The notes: a model not told the origin generated them from the sequence alone. A DNA stretch of 7,037 bases from Thiotrichaceae bacterium (GCA_026992705.1 JALWYT010000111.1:1-7037); one strand, 5' to 3'. Counted from the stretch's first letter, positions 1-6,643 are shown. Numbers and translations are program-made.

Positions 1-417
1 GGTATCAAAGGCTTGGTAACCTAGCAATAAAGGAGCAACCCCCCTGGTTGTACCCACTGCATTAATTACTAAAATCACTGGACTATGCGTAAGTTTTGCA
101 ATCGCCGCATTGCTATCGGAACCATCTAGAGTTAAACCATCAAATAACCCCTTATTGGCTTCAATAATACTGATGTCAGCCCCAATAGTGTGCTGATATA
201 AAGCTTGTAAAATTTCATCACGTGACATTGTATTAAAATCTAAGTTATGACAAGCTCGACCACTTGCTGCACTCAACCAAATCGGGTCGATATAATCAGG
301 ACCTTTTTTAAATGGTTGGATAATATGCCCTCGCTCCACCAAGGCAGCACACAAGCCGATAGAAAGTGTTGTTTTGCCAGAGGATTTATGAGCAGCTGAT
401 ATCAAAAGACGATTCAT
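1..417 (-). CDS. dsrN: DsrN, siroheme (cobyrinate a,c-diamide synthase-type) amidase, N-terminal part
   Basis: This is the first 139 codons of a CbiA/CobB-type glutamine-dependent amidotransferase; the gene runs off the left edge of the window. I read an ATG at 417 giving MNRLLISAAHKSSGKTT. A P-loop-like ATP-binding stretch lies at residues 9-17 (AHKSSGKTT), the family signature QPFKKGPDYIDP at 34-45, and an EANKGLFDG motif at 86-94, where CbiA proteins have a similar E...GL(F/Y)DG. The C-terminal glutaminase domain lies outside the window. DsrN is known in sulfur oxidisers to amidate siroheme, giving the siro(heme)amide cofactor of DsrAB, in the cytoplasm with ATP and glutamine. Its place just after dsrP matches that role and separates it from cobalamin-pathway cbiA, which looks similar in sequence. 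Only a weak GGTAAG ribosome binding site precedes the ATG. A strong terminator lies between it and dsrP, so it may be expressed separately. Confidence 0.9.
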   Translation of the reverse strand, partial: MNRLLISAAHKSSGKTTLSIGLCAALVERGHIIQPFKKGPDYIDPIWLSAASGRACHNLDFNTMSRDEILQALYQHTIGADISIIEANKGLFDGLTLDGSDSNAAIAKLTHSPVILVINAVGTTRGVAPLLLGYQAFDT

Positions 418-449
418 TACTTACCGATTAAAACTTAAATTAAAAGAGA

Positions 450-478
450 TTAATAAGCATACAAGATTAATTTGCGAA
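450..478 (-). promoter_or_regulatory. Weak candidate promoter for dsrN
   Basis: Reading the minus strand, TTCGCA (478-473) and TATTAA (455-450) sit 17 bp apart, each matching the sigma-70 consensus at four of six positions. They lie between the dsrP terminator and the dsrN start. In such AT-rich DNA a match this weak can arise by chance. The main argument for a promoter here is the terminator upstream, which would otherwise leave dsrN poorly transcribed. Confidence 0.2.
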
Positions 479-481
479 CAC

Positions 482-510
482 AAAAAAGCCGACACTAAGG
501 TCGGCTTTTT
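482..510 (-). terminator. Rho-independent terminator after dsrP
   Basis: The minus-strand RNA would form a GC-rich 6-bp stem, GCCGAC paired with GTCGGC, with the 6-nt loop CTTAGT. It is preceded by five A and followed by six T (487-482), so the A/T flanks can extend the stem. It starts 20 nt after the dsrP stop codon. The complementary strand also has a T run (506-510), so it could work in both directions, but the minus orientation has the longer U-tract and has a gene feeding into it. It marks the likely 3' end of the main dsr transcript. Confidence 0.88.
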
Positions 511-529
511 CTCACACCAAGGTAATATC

Positions 530-1738
530 TTATTTATAATGTGGGTCAACCACTTCATCTGCTAATGACTCAGGTAAGAAGCGTAATATTTTTACACCAA
601 CCGTTACCATTGCCAGCATTACAGCCACACCACCTAAACCTAATGCTAATTCCACAATAGAAGGATGATACTCATTTATTGCACCATCAAAATAAGCACT
701 GCTGACTTCTGCATTAGGGAATAGGACTAAAGGATAAGCCTGACCACCAATCAATATAACGTATATTTGTGATAATGCACCAATAATAACTAAAACAGAT
801 GCAGCGACAAAGGCTTTACGGTTATTCTTAAGTTTCTTACAGAAAATCAAGAAGAGTGGTACTAAAGAGCCTAGAACAATTTGCCCCCACCAGAATAGTG
901 TGGTGTAAATATTATCGCCTGCCAAAATAAAGCCTTCAATGCCATGAAACTGTGTTGCATAGAGTTTATATAAATGACGTGCAAGCTCTAGCAGTAAAAC
1001 ACCTAGAATAAATATAGCTAATAGATAGCGTAGTTTATTAAGAATAAAGTTACCAAGTGGACGATTTGTCCAATTATAAGCAGCGATTAATACTAAATTA
1101 AAAATAGCTAAACCAAATGAAAATGACAAAGCAATAAACAATGGAGCCATAATCGCTGCATCATAAAATTGACGTGCAACAAGGAAACCAAATATTGAAC
1201 CTGTACCAGTAGTCAAAATTAATCGCCAAGTGAAGGCAGCAATACCAGCGGGCTTGTAAAAGCTTTTCATCTTCTTATCCATCATTGTCCAAAGATATAG
1301 AGCAACAAGGATTAAAAAACCATTATATAAAATAATATTCCAAGCAAAGATTGACTTAAAATTATAATATGTCATGGCTACAATTAAACGATCAGCACGA
1401 CCTAAATCTAATACTAATACTATCAAGCCACCAAGTAATAAAGAAATTGCTAATAAACCTGATAATCGACCTAAAGGCTGATAAGCTTTTTTGCCAAATA
1501 CTGTTCCAATAGAACCAATATTTAATGCACCTGATGCTGCAACAATCATTCCTATTGCAAAAACATGAGGTAAGCCCCAAACAATTTGATTCGTCATTCC
1601 TGTAATATGATGACCAGAATGCTCTGCCATAAAGAAGGCAATTGCACCTGAAAGAATAAATAAGCTAAGAATTCCGAGGATTCCCCAGTAGCCAATGCCG
1701 TTATTCTCTACTTCTTGAAACACGATTTTATTACTCAT
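530..1738 (-). CDS. dsrP: DsrP, NrfD-family integral membrane subunit of DsrMKJOP
   Basis: This 402-residue protein is strongly hydrophobic, with about ten membrane helices by eye (roughly residues 19-37, 51-73, 93-111, 130-151, 168-188, 194-220, 237-255, 277-300, 310-330 and 361-385). It belongs to the NrfD/PsrC family of quinone-interacting membrane anchors. The stretch around GLPHVFAIGMIVAASGA (55-71) and the DLGRADR motif (111-117) are typical of that family. DsrP carries no cofactor motifs and is thought to exchange electrons between the quinone pool and the periplasmic ferredoxin DsrO encoded just upstream. The ATG at 1738 lies 19 nt after the dsrO stop, so the two are co-transcribed and probably translationally linked. 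The best Shine-Dalgarno is 12 nt from the start. The gene ends in TAA and is followed directly by the terminator. Identity as DsrP rather than another NrfD protein rests mainly on gene order. Confidence 0.95.
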   Translation of the reverse strand: MSNKIVFQEVENNGIGYWGILGILSLFILSGAIAFFMAEHSGHHITGMTNQIVWGLPHVFAIGMIVAASGALNIGSIGTVFGKKAYQPLGRLSGLLAISLLLGGLIVLVLDLGRADRLIVAMTYYNFKSIFAWNIILYNGFLILVALYLWTMMDKKMKSFYKPAGIAAFTWRLILTTGTGSIFGFLVARQFYDAAIMAPLFIALSFSFGLAIFNLVLIAAYNWTNRPLGNFILNKLRYLLAIFILGVLLLELARHLYKLYATQFHGIEGFILAGDNIYTTLFWWGQIVLGSLVPLFLIFCKKLKNNRKAFVAASVLVIIGALSQIYVILIGGQAYPLVLFPNAEVSSAYFDGAINEYHPSIVELALGLGGVAVMLAMVTVGVKILRFLPESLADEVVDPHYK

Positions 1739-1750
1739 GATTCTTATTTG

Positions 1751-1756
1751 TCCTTC
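1751..1756 (-). promoter_or_regulatory. dsrP ribosome binding site with long spacing
   Basis: The minus strand reads GAAGGA here, 12 nt before the dsrP ATG, longer than the usual 5-9 nt. The only closer purine-rich stretch is TAAGAA, 2 nt from the start. The site lies in the short dsrO-dsrP gap, just past the dsrO stop codon, so ribosomes finishing dsrO may help initiation of dsrP. Confidence 0.45.
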
Positions 1757-1757
1757 T

Positions 1758-2489
1758 TTAAATGCCGTGATAACGCACGCCAGTATTCAAACCTAGGTCT
1801 GCACGAATCTGCTTACCACCAAATTGTTGAAGCACTTTACTAATATCACTATTAGGATCATTAAGATCACCAAAAATCATCGCTTCTGGCTCTGCTTCTA
1901 CACAAGCTGGTTTTTGATCATTATCAATACGATGCACGCACATAGTACATGCTTCAACTGTACCAATTCCACGCGGGGAATAAGCTTTTTGGTTATGCAA
2001 CTTTTCATGAACAAGGCTACGAGCTTTATATGGGCATGCCATCATGCAATAGCGGCAACCAATACAAATATGCTTATCAACTAAAACAATACCATCAGCA
2101 CGTTTGAATGATGCACCTGTTGGGCAAACATCTGCACAAGGTGGTGTTTCACAGTGTTGACACATAATCGGCAACTCAAACGTATGTTTAGTTAATTTTT
2201 CGGTCACTTTAACCTTGCGTACCCAATGAGTTTTTTGCTCAGGACTTGAATGTGGTTCATCACCCCAGCCATGCTCTTGCTTACAAGCTTTAACAACATT
2301 AGCTCCACCATCCGTTAACTTAGCAACGATAATTAGCATACCCCAGCGTACTTTATCAGTGACAGCCTCACCAGCCGGTTTTGCCTCAACTTGTCGTAAA
2401 ATCACACCTGGAGCAATCGTAATAGCCGTTGCTGCACCGACAATACTCGTCAAAAACTTACGGCGATATTGGTTAGTAGTTTCGCTCAT
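1758..2489 (-). CDS. dsrO: DsrO, Tat-exported periplasmic ferredoxin subunit of DsrMKJOP
   Basis: This 243-residue iron-sulfur protein begins with a twin-arginine signal (RRKFL at residues 9-13, a hydrophobic stretch at 14-30, possible cleavage after VEA at 36), so it folds in the cytoplasm and acts in the periplasm. It resembles the four-cluster ferredoxin subunits PsrB, DmsB and NrfC. Two full cysteine motifs are present: C110-C113-C118-C122 and C142-C145-C148-C152. The first motif keeps only its last cysteine (C69; the expected earlier ones fall at L, G and V in AKLTDGGANVVKAC). The last motif keeps C181, C184 and C196 but has Glu200 where the fourth cysteine belongs. Three [4Fe-4S] clusters are therefore predicted. 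It is thought to pass electrons between DsrP and DsrJ. Its start is 3 nt after the dsrJ stop, with the ribosome binding site GAGGGG (2504-2499) inside the end of dsrJ, implying translational coupling. Confidence 0.95.
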   Translation of the reverse strand: MSETTNQYRRKFLTSIVGAATAITIAPGVILRQVEAKPAGEAVTDKVRWGMLIIVAKLTDGGANVVKACKQEHGWGDEPHSSPEQKTHWVRKVKVTEKLTKHTFELPIMCQHCETPPCADVCPTGASFKRADGIVLVDKHICIGCRYCMMACPYKARSLVHEKLHNQKAYSPRGIGTVEACTMCVHRIDNDQKPACVEAEPEAMIFGDLNDPNSDISKVLQQFGGKQIRADLGLNTGVRYHGI

Positions 2490-2492
2490 ACC

Positions 2493-2876
2493 CTACTTCC
2501 CCTCTTCTGGCTGATCAGAATGACACTGGAAACAATCCAATTTTATACCTGTATACACATGACAGGTTGTACAAAAGTATTTTTCATCTTCATATGTTAC
2601 TTTATTCTTACCTTCAGCCTTTGGTACATGACAGTTGATACATTCTTTAAAACTATAGTTTTTCGTGCGAATACCTTGATGCATTGTTTGATCACGCTTA
2701 TGTAAAAGGCGATTCATATGATGTTTACGCACTTCACTAATGTCATCTGAAATTGCACAATGCTCTGCTTTAGCCCTAGCTACACTTAAATCAGGTTCTG
2801 GAGCAACATCACCGCAACCTTGTAATAATGTAGCTAATACAAATAGCATCAGTATAAATTTGGTTTTGCCGAACAT
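2493..2876 (-). CDS. dsrJ: DsrJ, periplasmic triheme cytochrome c of DsrMKJOP
   Basis: I prefer the ATG at 2876 (127 residues, MFGKTKF...) over the in-frame ATG at 2888, because a good GGGAG lies 5 nt before the former and nothing similar precedes the latter. Three heme c motifs are visible: CINCH (79-83), CTTCH (102-106) and CFQCH (115-119). The N-terminus has lysines and a hydrophobic segment (about 7-19) ending in LLQGC, which looks like a lipoprotein box with Cys21. Cys40, in AEHC, is the likely counterpart of the A. vinosum Cys46 that takes part in unusual His/Cys heme ligation. DsrJ is the periplasmic electron-transfer subunit of the DsrMKJOP complex and is essential for sulfur globule oxidation in A. 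vinosum. The reading frame ends in TAG, 3 nt before dsrO. The 140-nt leader behind dsrL holds two stem-loops. Confidence 0.94.
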   Translation of the reverse strand: MFGKTKFILMLFVLATLLQGCGDVAPEPDLSVARAKAEHCAISDDISEVRKHHMNRLLHKRDQTMHQGIRTKNYSFKECINCHVPKAEGKNKVTYEDEKYFCTTCHVYTGIKLDCFQCHSDQPEEGK

Positions 2877-2881
2877 AGCAA

Positions 2882-2886
2882 CTCCC
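2882..2886 (-). promoter_or_regulatory. dsrJ ribosome binding site that decides the start
   Basis: The minus strand reads GGGAG, 5 nt before the ATG at 2876. The alternative in-frame ATG at 2888 overlaps this site and is preceded only by TTTGTTTGA, which has no Shine-Dalgarno character. The longer reading would add the four residues MGVA ahead of MFGKTK. Confidence 0.7.
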
Positions 2887-2899
2887 ATTCAAACAAAAG

Positions 2900-2937
2900 A
2901 ATTACACATATGAATAAATACAAAAGTATGTGTAACT
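2900..2937 (-). other. Stem-loop in the dsrJ leader
   Basis: On the minus strand, AGTTACACATA (2937-2927) pairs with TATGTGTAATT (2910-2900), forming 11 bp with one G-U wobble around a 16-nt AT-rich loop. The wobble would be a C-A mismatch in RNA from the other strand, so the fold suits the dsr transcript. It ends 13 nt before the dsrJ ribosome binding site and could affect translation or mRNA stability. A DNA operator is also possible, because the 9-bp core TTACACATA/TATGTGTAA is a perfect inverted repeat. Confidence 0.5.
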
Positions 2938-2948
2938 TCTAAAATGAA

Positions 2949-3005
2949 AAAACACGAAATTCCATTATTTAAGGAAGTTCATAACTTCCTTAAATAGCGT
3001 GTTTT
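2949..3005 (-). terminator. Compound stem-loop after dsrL, possible attenuator or processing site
   Basis: This starts 11 nt after the dsrL stop. The minus-strand RNA has a perfect 14-bp inner stem, TATTTAAGGAAGTT (2996-2983 reads the same as arm 2966-2979 because it is an inverted repeat) with a 3-nt loop at 2980-2982. An outer 8-bp stem pairs AAAACACG (3005-2998) with CGTGTTTT (2956-2949), and the T run continues for two more bases. The inner hairpin lacks its own U-tract, but the outer stem ends in one, so partial termination is plausible. Full termination is unlikely, since dsrJOP belong to the same complex as dsrMK. A processing or 3'-end-stabilising hairpin is the main alternative. Confidence 0.55.
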
Positions 3006-3016
3006 AGACCAATCCT

Positions 3017-4975
3017 TTATTCACCAAGTCCCATCTCTATGTAGCCTGTTGGACACACATCAGCACAGATATGACAGCCAATACAACGTGTATAATCCGT
3101 TGCAACATAACGACCCGTAGTTGACTGATCTTTCTTCACTTTATAAACCGCATCTTGTGGGCAGAAAATAACACAATTATCACACTCAAAGCATAGACCA
3201 CAACTCATACAACGCTCTGCTTCTGCAATAACTTCATCTTCCGTAAGTGGATTCATCCGCTCTGCAAAATGACCTAGTACCTCATCTGCACTTGGAACAT
3301 CTTCAGTACGCTGATAACGATCTACTTTTTCAAAATGACCTAAAAATAACTCACTTGATAGAATAATTTCATGTTCTGAACGATCATCAAAGTTATGGAC
3401 TGCATAGTTATGACTATCTGTTCCACGCAAGTCAGGTTCAGCATTCTCCTTAAAGGTAACAGGAGCTAACTCTGTTTCTTTAAGTTTGTTGAGTAAATCA
3501 AAGTGATGTTTATCAACTTTAGGACGCTTCTTCATCACCTCATTTTTGAAAAAGTGATCAATACTTTCAGCCGCAATGGAAGCTTGACCAATCGCTGTTG
3601 TTAATAGATGAGGGCGTACAATATCACCTGCTACGAAATGACCTTCTTTACCGGGTACTTGATAGAACTGATCTGCATCAATCAAGTTACGATCATTACC
3701 ATATTCTTCAACACCATTTAAATCACCATACTGACCAATGGCTGAGACAATTAAGTCCGCTTCGATGATTTGCTCTTTACCGCCTTCAACTGGAGATGGA
3801 ATACCGCGACCATCAACTGTACATTCTGCAACTTTTAAACCTGTTGCACGACCATTTTCGTCTGTGATGATTTCAACTGGCATAACACTGTTTAAAATGG
3901 TTACACCTTCCTTAAGAGCATCATTTACTTCATGCTCGGCTGCCATCATTTCATCACGAGGAAGAACCGCAGTTAAAGTCACTTCACAAGGAACTTTATT
4001 TTCTGGATCTTCAGTATGTGTTGTTTTACCTGTTGCAACATCTTCTGGGTTTTCATTGTAATCAGCCAACGTACCAATACGACGAGAAACAGATACCACG
4101 TCGATAGATGTATCACCACCACCCACACAAACCACTTTAGGTGCTGTGTATTTCATATTGCCACGGTTAAAGGCTTCTAAGAATTCAACCGCAGTTACTG
4201 CGTTTGGTGTTTCATCCCAATTATCAACGAATAAACCGCGACCATTTTTACAACCTAATGCCCATAAGATTGCATCATATTCTTTTTCTAAGTCTTCAAC
4301 TGCAACATCTTTACCAACACGGGTGTTTAATCTAACTTCAACACCGTCCATATTAGTAATACGCTCGATTTCAGCATCCATCTTATCGCGTGGAACACGA
4401 TAACCTGGGATACCATAACGAGCCATACCACCTAATGCTGGATGATCATCAAAGATTGTTGATGCGTGACCCATTTTGCGTAATTGGTAAGCCGCAGACA
4501 TACCTGCTACTCCACCACCGATAATGGCAACTTTTTTGCCTGAAAGTGGAGTAGAATCATCAAAAGTTAAACCTGCTTCAATCGCTTGGTCACCGATGTA
4601 TTGCTCAACTGAATTGATACCGACAAAGTCGTCAACATCGTTACGATTACAACCATCCTGACAAGGAGCAGGACAAACACGCCCCATCATTGATGGGAAT
4701 GGATTTGCAGTTGTTGAACGACGAAATGCATATTCTTGCATTGTCATACCTGCTGCTGGCTTTTCAATACCACGAACAATTTGTAGCCAACCACGAATAT
4801 CTTCACCTGAAGGGCAGCTACCCTGACATGGTGGAGTTTTTTGTATATAAGTTGGACACTTGTATGAGGTATCTTGTACAAAGATTTTTTCTGCCATACT
4901 ATCCCATGAAAAATCACCATCTTCAAAACGACGGAAGGTATGTCCTAACTTAGTATCATCAATTGATGTTGCCAT
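3017..4975 (-). CDS. dsrL: DsrL, iron-sulfur flavoprotein NAD(P)H:acceptor oxidoreductase
   Basis: This 652-residue cytoplasmic protein resembles the small subunit of glutamate synthase (GltD) with a C-terminal ferredoxin domain. The N-terminal FeS region has C40, C50, C54 and then C101, C105 and C109 (CPAPCQDGC). The FAD-binding Rossmann motif is VAIIGGGVAG (149-158), the NAD(P)H-binding one VVCVGGGDTS (281-290). The C-terminal domain has C595-C598-C601-C605, preceded by extra C589 and C592, and a second motif C631-C634-C637-C641. In A. vinosum DsrL is essential for sulfur oxidation and links rDsrAB to NAD+ reduction. Where GltD has the NADPH-binding YRR, this protein has LPR (338-340), hinting at NADH. 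The ATG at 4975 has a strong AGGAG 7 nt upstream. The position between dsrK and dsrJ marks an oxidative-type dsr locus. The gene ends in a structured 140-nt gap before dsrJ. Confidence 0.96.
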   Translation of the reverse strand: MATSIDDTKLGHTFRRFEDGDFSWDSMAEKIFVQDTSYKCPTYIQKTPPCQGSCPSGEDIRGWLQIVRGIEKPAAGMTMQEYAFRRSTTANPFPSMMGRVCPAPCQDGCNRNDVDDFVGINSVEQYIGDQAIEAGLTFDDSTPLSGKKVAIIGGGVAGMSAAYQLRKMGHASTIFDDHPALGGMARYGIPGYRVPRDKMDAEIERITNMDGVEVRLNTRVGKDVAVEDLEKEYDAILWALGCKNGRGLFVDNWDETPNAVTAVEFLEAFNRGNMKYTAPKVVCVGGGDTSIDVVSVSRRIGTLADYNENPEDVATGKTTHTEDPENKVPCEVTLTAVLPRDEMMAAEHEVNDALKEGVTILNSVMPVEIITDENGRATGLKVAECTVDGRGIPSPVEGGKEQIIEADLIVSAIGQYGDLNGVEEYGNDRNLIDADQFYQVPGKEGHFVAGDIVRPHLLTTAIGQASIAAESIDHFFKNEVMKKRPKVDKHHFDLLNKLKETELAPVTFKENAEPDLRGTDSHNYAVHNFDDRSEHEIILSSELFLGHFEKVDRYQRTEDVPSADEVLGHFAERMNPLTEDEVIAEAERCMSCGLCFECDNCVIFCPQDAVYKVKKDQSTTGRYVATDYTRCIGCHICADVCPTGYIEMGLGE

Positions 4976-4982
4976 GCCTATT

Positions 4983-4987
4983 CTCCT
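4983..4987 (-). promoter_or_regulatory. dsrL ribosome binding site
   Basis: The minus strand reads AGGAG, 7 nt before the ATG at 4975. It is the clearest Shine-Dalgarno in the window and supports independent, efficient initiation of dsrL despite the 108-nt gap behind dsrK. Confidence 0.75.
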
Positions 4988-5037
4988 GCCAGTAACCCTA
5001 AAACATAGAGTTAAACAAATAATATAAAATTGAACAT

Positions 5038-5068
5038 ATAGTGCTAATTAAATCAGTATTAACACTAT
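5038..5068 (-). other. Stem-loop between dsrK and dsrL
   Basis: On the minus strand ATAGTGTTAAT (5068-5058) pairs with ATTAGCACTAT (5048-5038), 11 bp with one U-G wobble and a 9-nt loop. In RNA from the opposite strand that pair would be a C-A mismatch. The hairpin starts 15 nt after the dsrK stop. No U-tract follows (the bases after it are ATGTTCAATT), so it does not look like a terminator; an mRNA processing or stability role is more likely. Confidence 0.5.
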
Positions 5069-5083
5069 TTTAACTATTTAAAA

Positions 5084-6643
5084 TTATCCTTCCTCTTCAG
5101 ATGCTTCGTATTCAAGCTGTCCTTCAAGGATTAATGCATTACTCACTAGTTGATGCACACTAACAATTTGATCCATACTAAAACCATAGTACGGTATCAC
5201 TTTTGTAAATTGTGACTTACAGATTGCACAGATCGCAGCCATGTGAGTCACACCTTTATTCTCTGTTACGTTCTTCAACGCTTCCATTCTAGGTGCAGCA
5301 CCTTTGATACGGATTTCCATCAAATCATCCGTTAAGAGACCACCCCCACCGCCACAGCAGAACGTTGCATCATGTGTTGTATCTTGTGGCATCTCGACAT
5401 AGTTATTACAAACAGCTTTAATAACACTACGTGGAATATCAAACTGTCCACCTGGCTTGTCACCCATACGTGAAGCACGAGCAATATTACACGAATCATG
5501 GAACGTAACTGTCATATCATCATTACGAGACTTATCAATAGTTAATTTACCGTCACGTAATAATGGCCATGTAATTTCTAATACATGTTGCGGTACAGGG
5601 TATTTTGGATCTAAGAAATCAAACGGTCCTGCTAATGTATTTAAGAAAGAGTACGCTACACGCCACGCATGTCCACACTCTCCAAATACAATTCGTTTTA
5701 CGCCTAAATCTATCGCTGCTTTACGAATACGCAGTGCAATTTTTCGCATGTTTTCGTAAGAACCGATAAACATACCAAAGTTTGCACCTTCAGAAGCATA
5801 TGAGCTTAATGTCCAACTTAAGCCTGCTTGATGGAATACTTTTGCATATCCCATTAAACCATCCACATGTGGCTCCGCAAAAAAGTCTGCCGATGGAGTA
5901 ATTAATAAAATTTCTGCACCTTTTTTATCTAAAGGCAGCTTAACTTTTACACCAGTATCCCATTCAATATCTTCTTCAAGCCCTTCTAAAGTATCAGCTA
6001 ATGCTGCTTGAGGTAGACCAAGATTATTACCAATCTTGTAAACCTTGCCCATAATCTCAGTACAATATTTTTGCCCACGACCAATATGATTTAAAATTTC
6101 ACGAGCCGCCATTGATATTTCTGCCGTATCAATACCATAAGGACAGAAAACAGAACAGCGACGACACTGTGAACATTGGTGATAATAGTTGTACCAGTCA
6201 TCAATAACTTCTTCAGTCAGATCAACAGCACCAACTAATTTAGGAAAATATTTGCCTGCAAAAGTAAAATAACGACGATAAACTTTTCGTAATAAATCTT
6301 GACGAGCAACAGGCATATTCTTTGCGTCAGACGTGCCAATAAAATAATGGCATTTATCAGTACACGCCCCACATTTAACGCAAATATCAAGAAACAACTG
6401 TAGTGAACGATAACGAGACTTTAAATCTGCCATCTTATCTAAAGCTCGCTCTTTCCAGTTTTTAACCAATGTATATTTTGTTGAATCACCTACTTTTTCA
6501 AAATCAGTAGGAAAATGCATTGCTTCTTGGAATTCTGGCTTAGAGATCCAAGGACCATCACCTTTCATTACCCCTTCTTGTACAGCTGGAGTATCTAACG
6601 TACCTATTTCACCTGTTACTTTTGGTATTTCAAAATCTGCCAC
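5084..6643 (-). CDS. dsrK: DsrK, HdrD-like iron-sulfur subunit of DsrMKJOP
   Basis: This 519-residue protein resembles the catalytic subunit HdrD of heterodisulfide reductase. Two [4Fe-4S] ferredoxin motifs lie at C88-C91-C94-C98 and C157-C160-C163-C167P. The C-terminal half carries CCG-type cysteines: C323 in GECGHAW, C385 in HDSC, C429-C430 followed by five glycines, and C472-C475. Only the second CCG unit looks complete (C-x43-CC-x41-CxxC), as expected for the single special [4Fe-4S] site of DsrK. The protein has no signal peptide or membrane helix and sits on the cytoplasmic face with DsrM. It is thought to act on the cysteines of DsrC, oxidising or forming its trisulfide in the sulfur oxidation pathway. 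Translation begins at GTG (6643), supported by AGAGGT 7 nt upstream. It follows dsrM after 52 nt and is followed by dsrL after 108 nt. Confidence 0.96.
   Translation of the reverse strand: MADFEIPKVTGEIGTLDTPAVQEGVMKGDGPWISKPEFQEAMHFPTDFEKVGDSTKYTLVKNWKERALDKMADLKSRYRSLQLFLDICVKCGACTDKCHYFIGTSDAKNMPVARQDLLRKVYRRYFTFAGKYFPKLVGAVDLTEEVIDDWYNYYHQCSQCRRCSVFCPYGIDTAEISMAAREILNHIGRGQKYCTEIMGKVYKIGNNLGLPQAALADTLEGLEEDIEWDTGVKVKLPLDKKGAEILLITPSADFFAEPHVDGLMGYAKVFHQAGLSWTLSSYASEGANFGMFIGSYENMRKIALRIRKAAIDLGVKRIVFGECGHAWRVAYSFLNTLAGPFDFLDPKYPVPQHVLEITWPLLRDGKLTIDKSRNDDMTVTFHDSCNIARASRMGDKPGGQFDIPRSVIKAVCNNYVEMPQDTTHDATFCCGGGGGLLTDDLMEIRIKGAAPRMEALKNVTENKGVTHMAAICAICKSQFTKVIPYYGFSMDQIVSVHQLVSNALILEGQLEYEASEEEG

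Noticed and set aside
1392..1580. Minus-strand frame of 62 codons inside dsrP
   Set aside because: It is an alternative frame of dsrP with low-complexity, unlikely protein sequence.
1824..2084. Open frames on the plus strand opposite dsrO and dsrJ (also 2469-2705)
   Set aside because: They lie antisense to well-identified genes, have no domain motifs and no good ribosome binding site, and their composition is what the reverse of a coding strand gives.
2876..2888. Upstream ATG at 2888 as the dsrJ start
   Set aside because: It overlaps the GGGAG ribosome binding site of the ATG at 2876 and has no such site of its own.
3738..4953. Open frames on the plus strand opposite dsrL (3738-4061, 4146-4403, 4690-4953) and opposite dsrK (5457-5759)
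   Set aside because: Each is fully inside a conserved gene on the other strand and encodes no recognisable protein. They are shadow frames.
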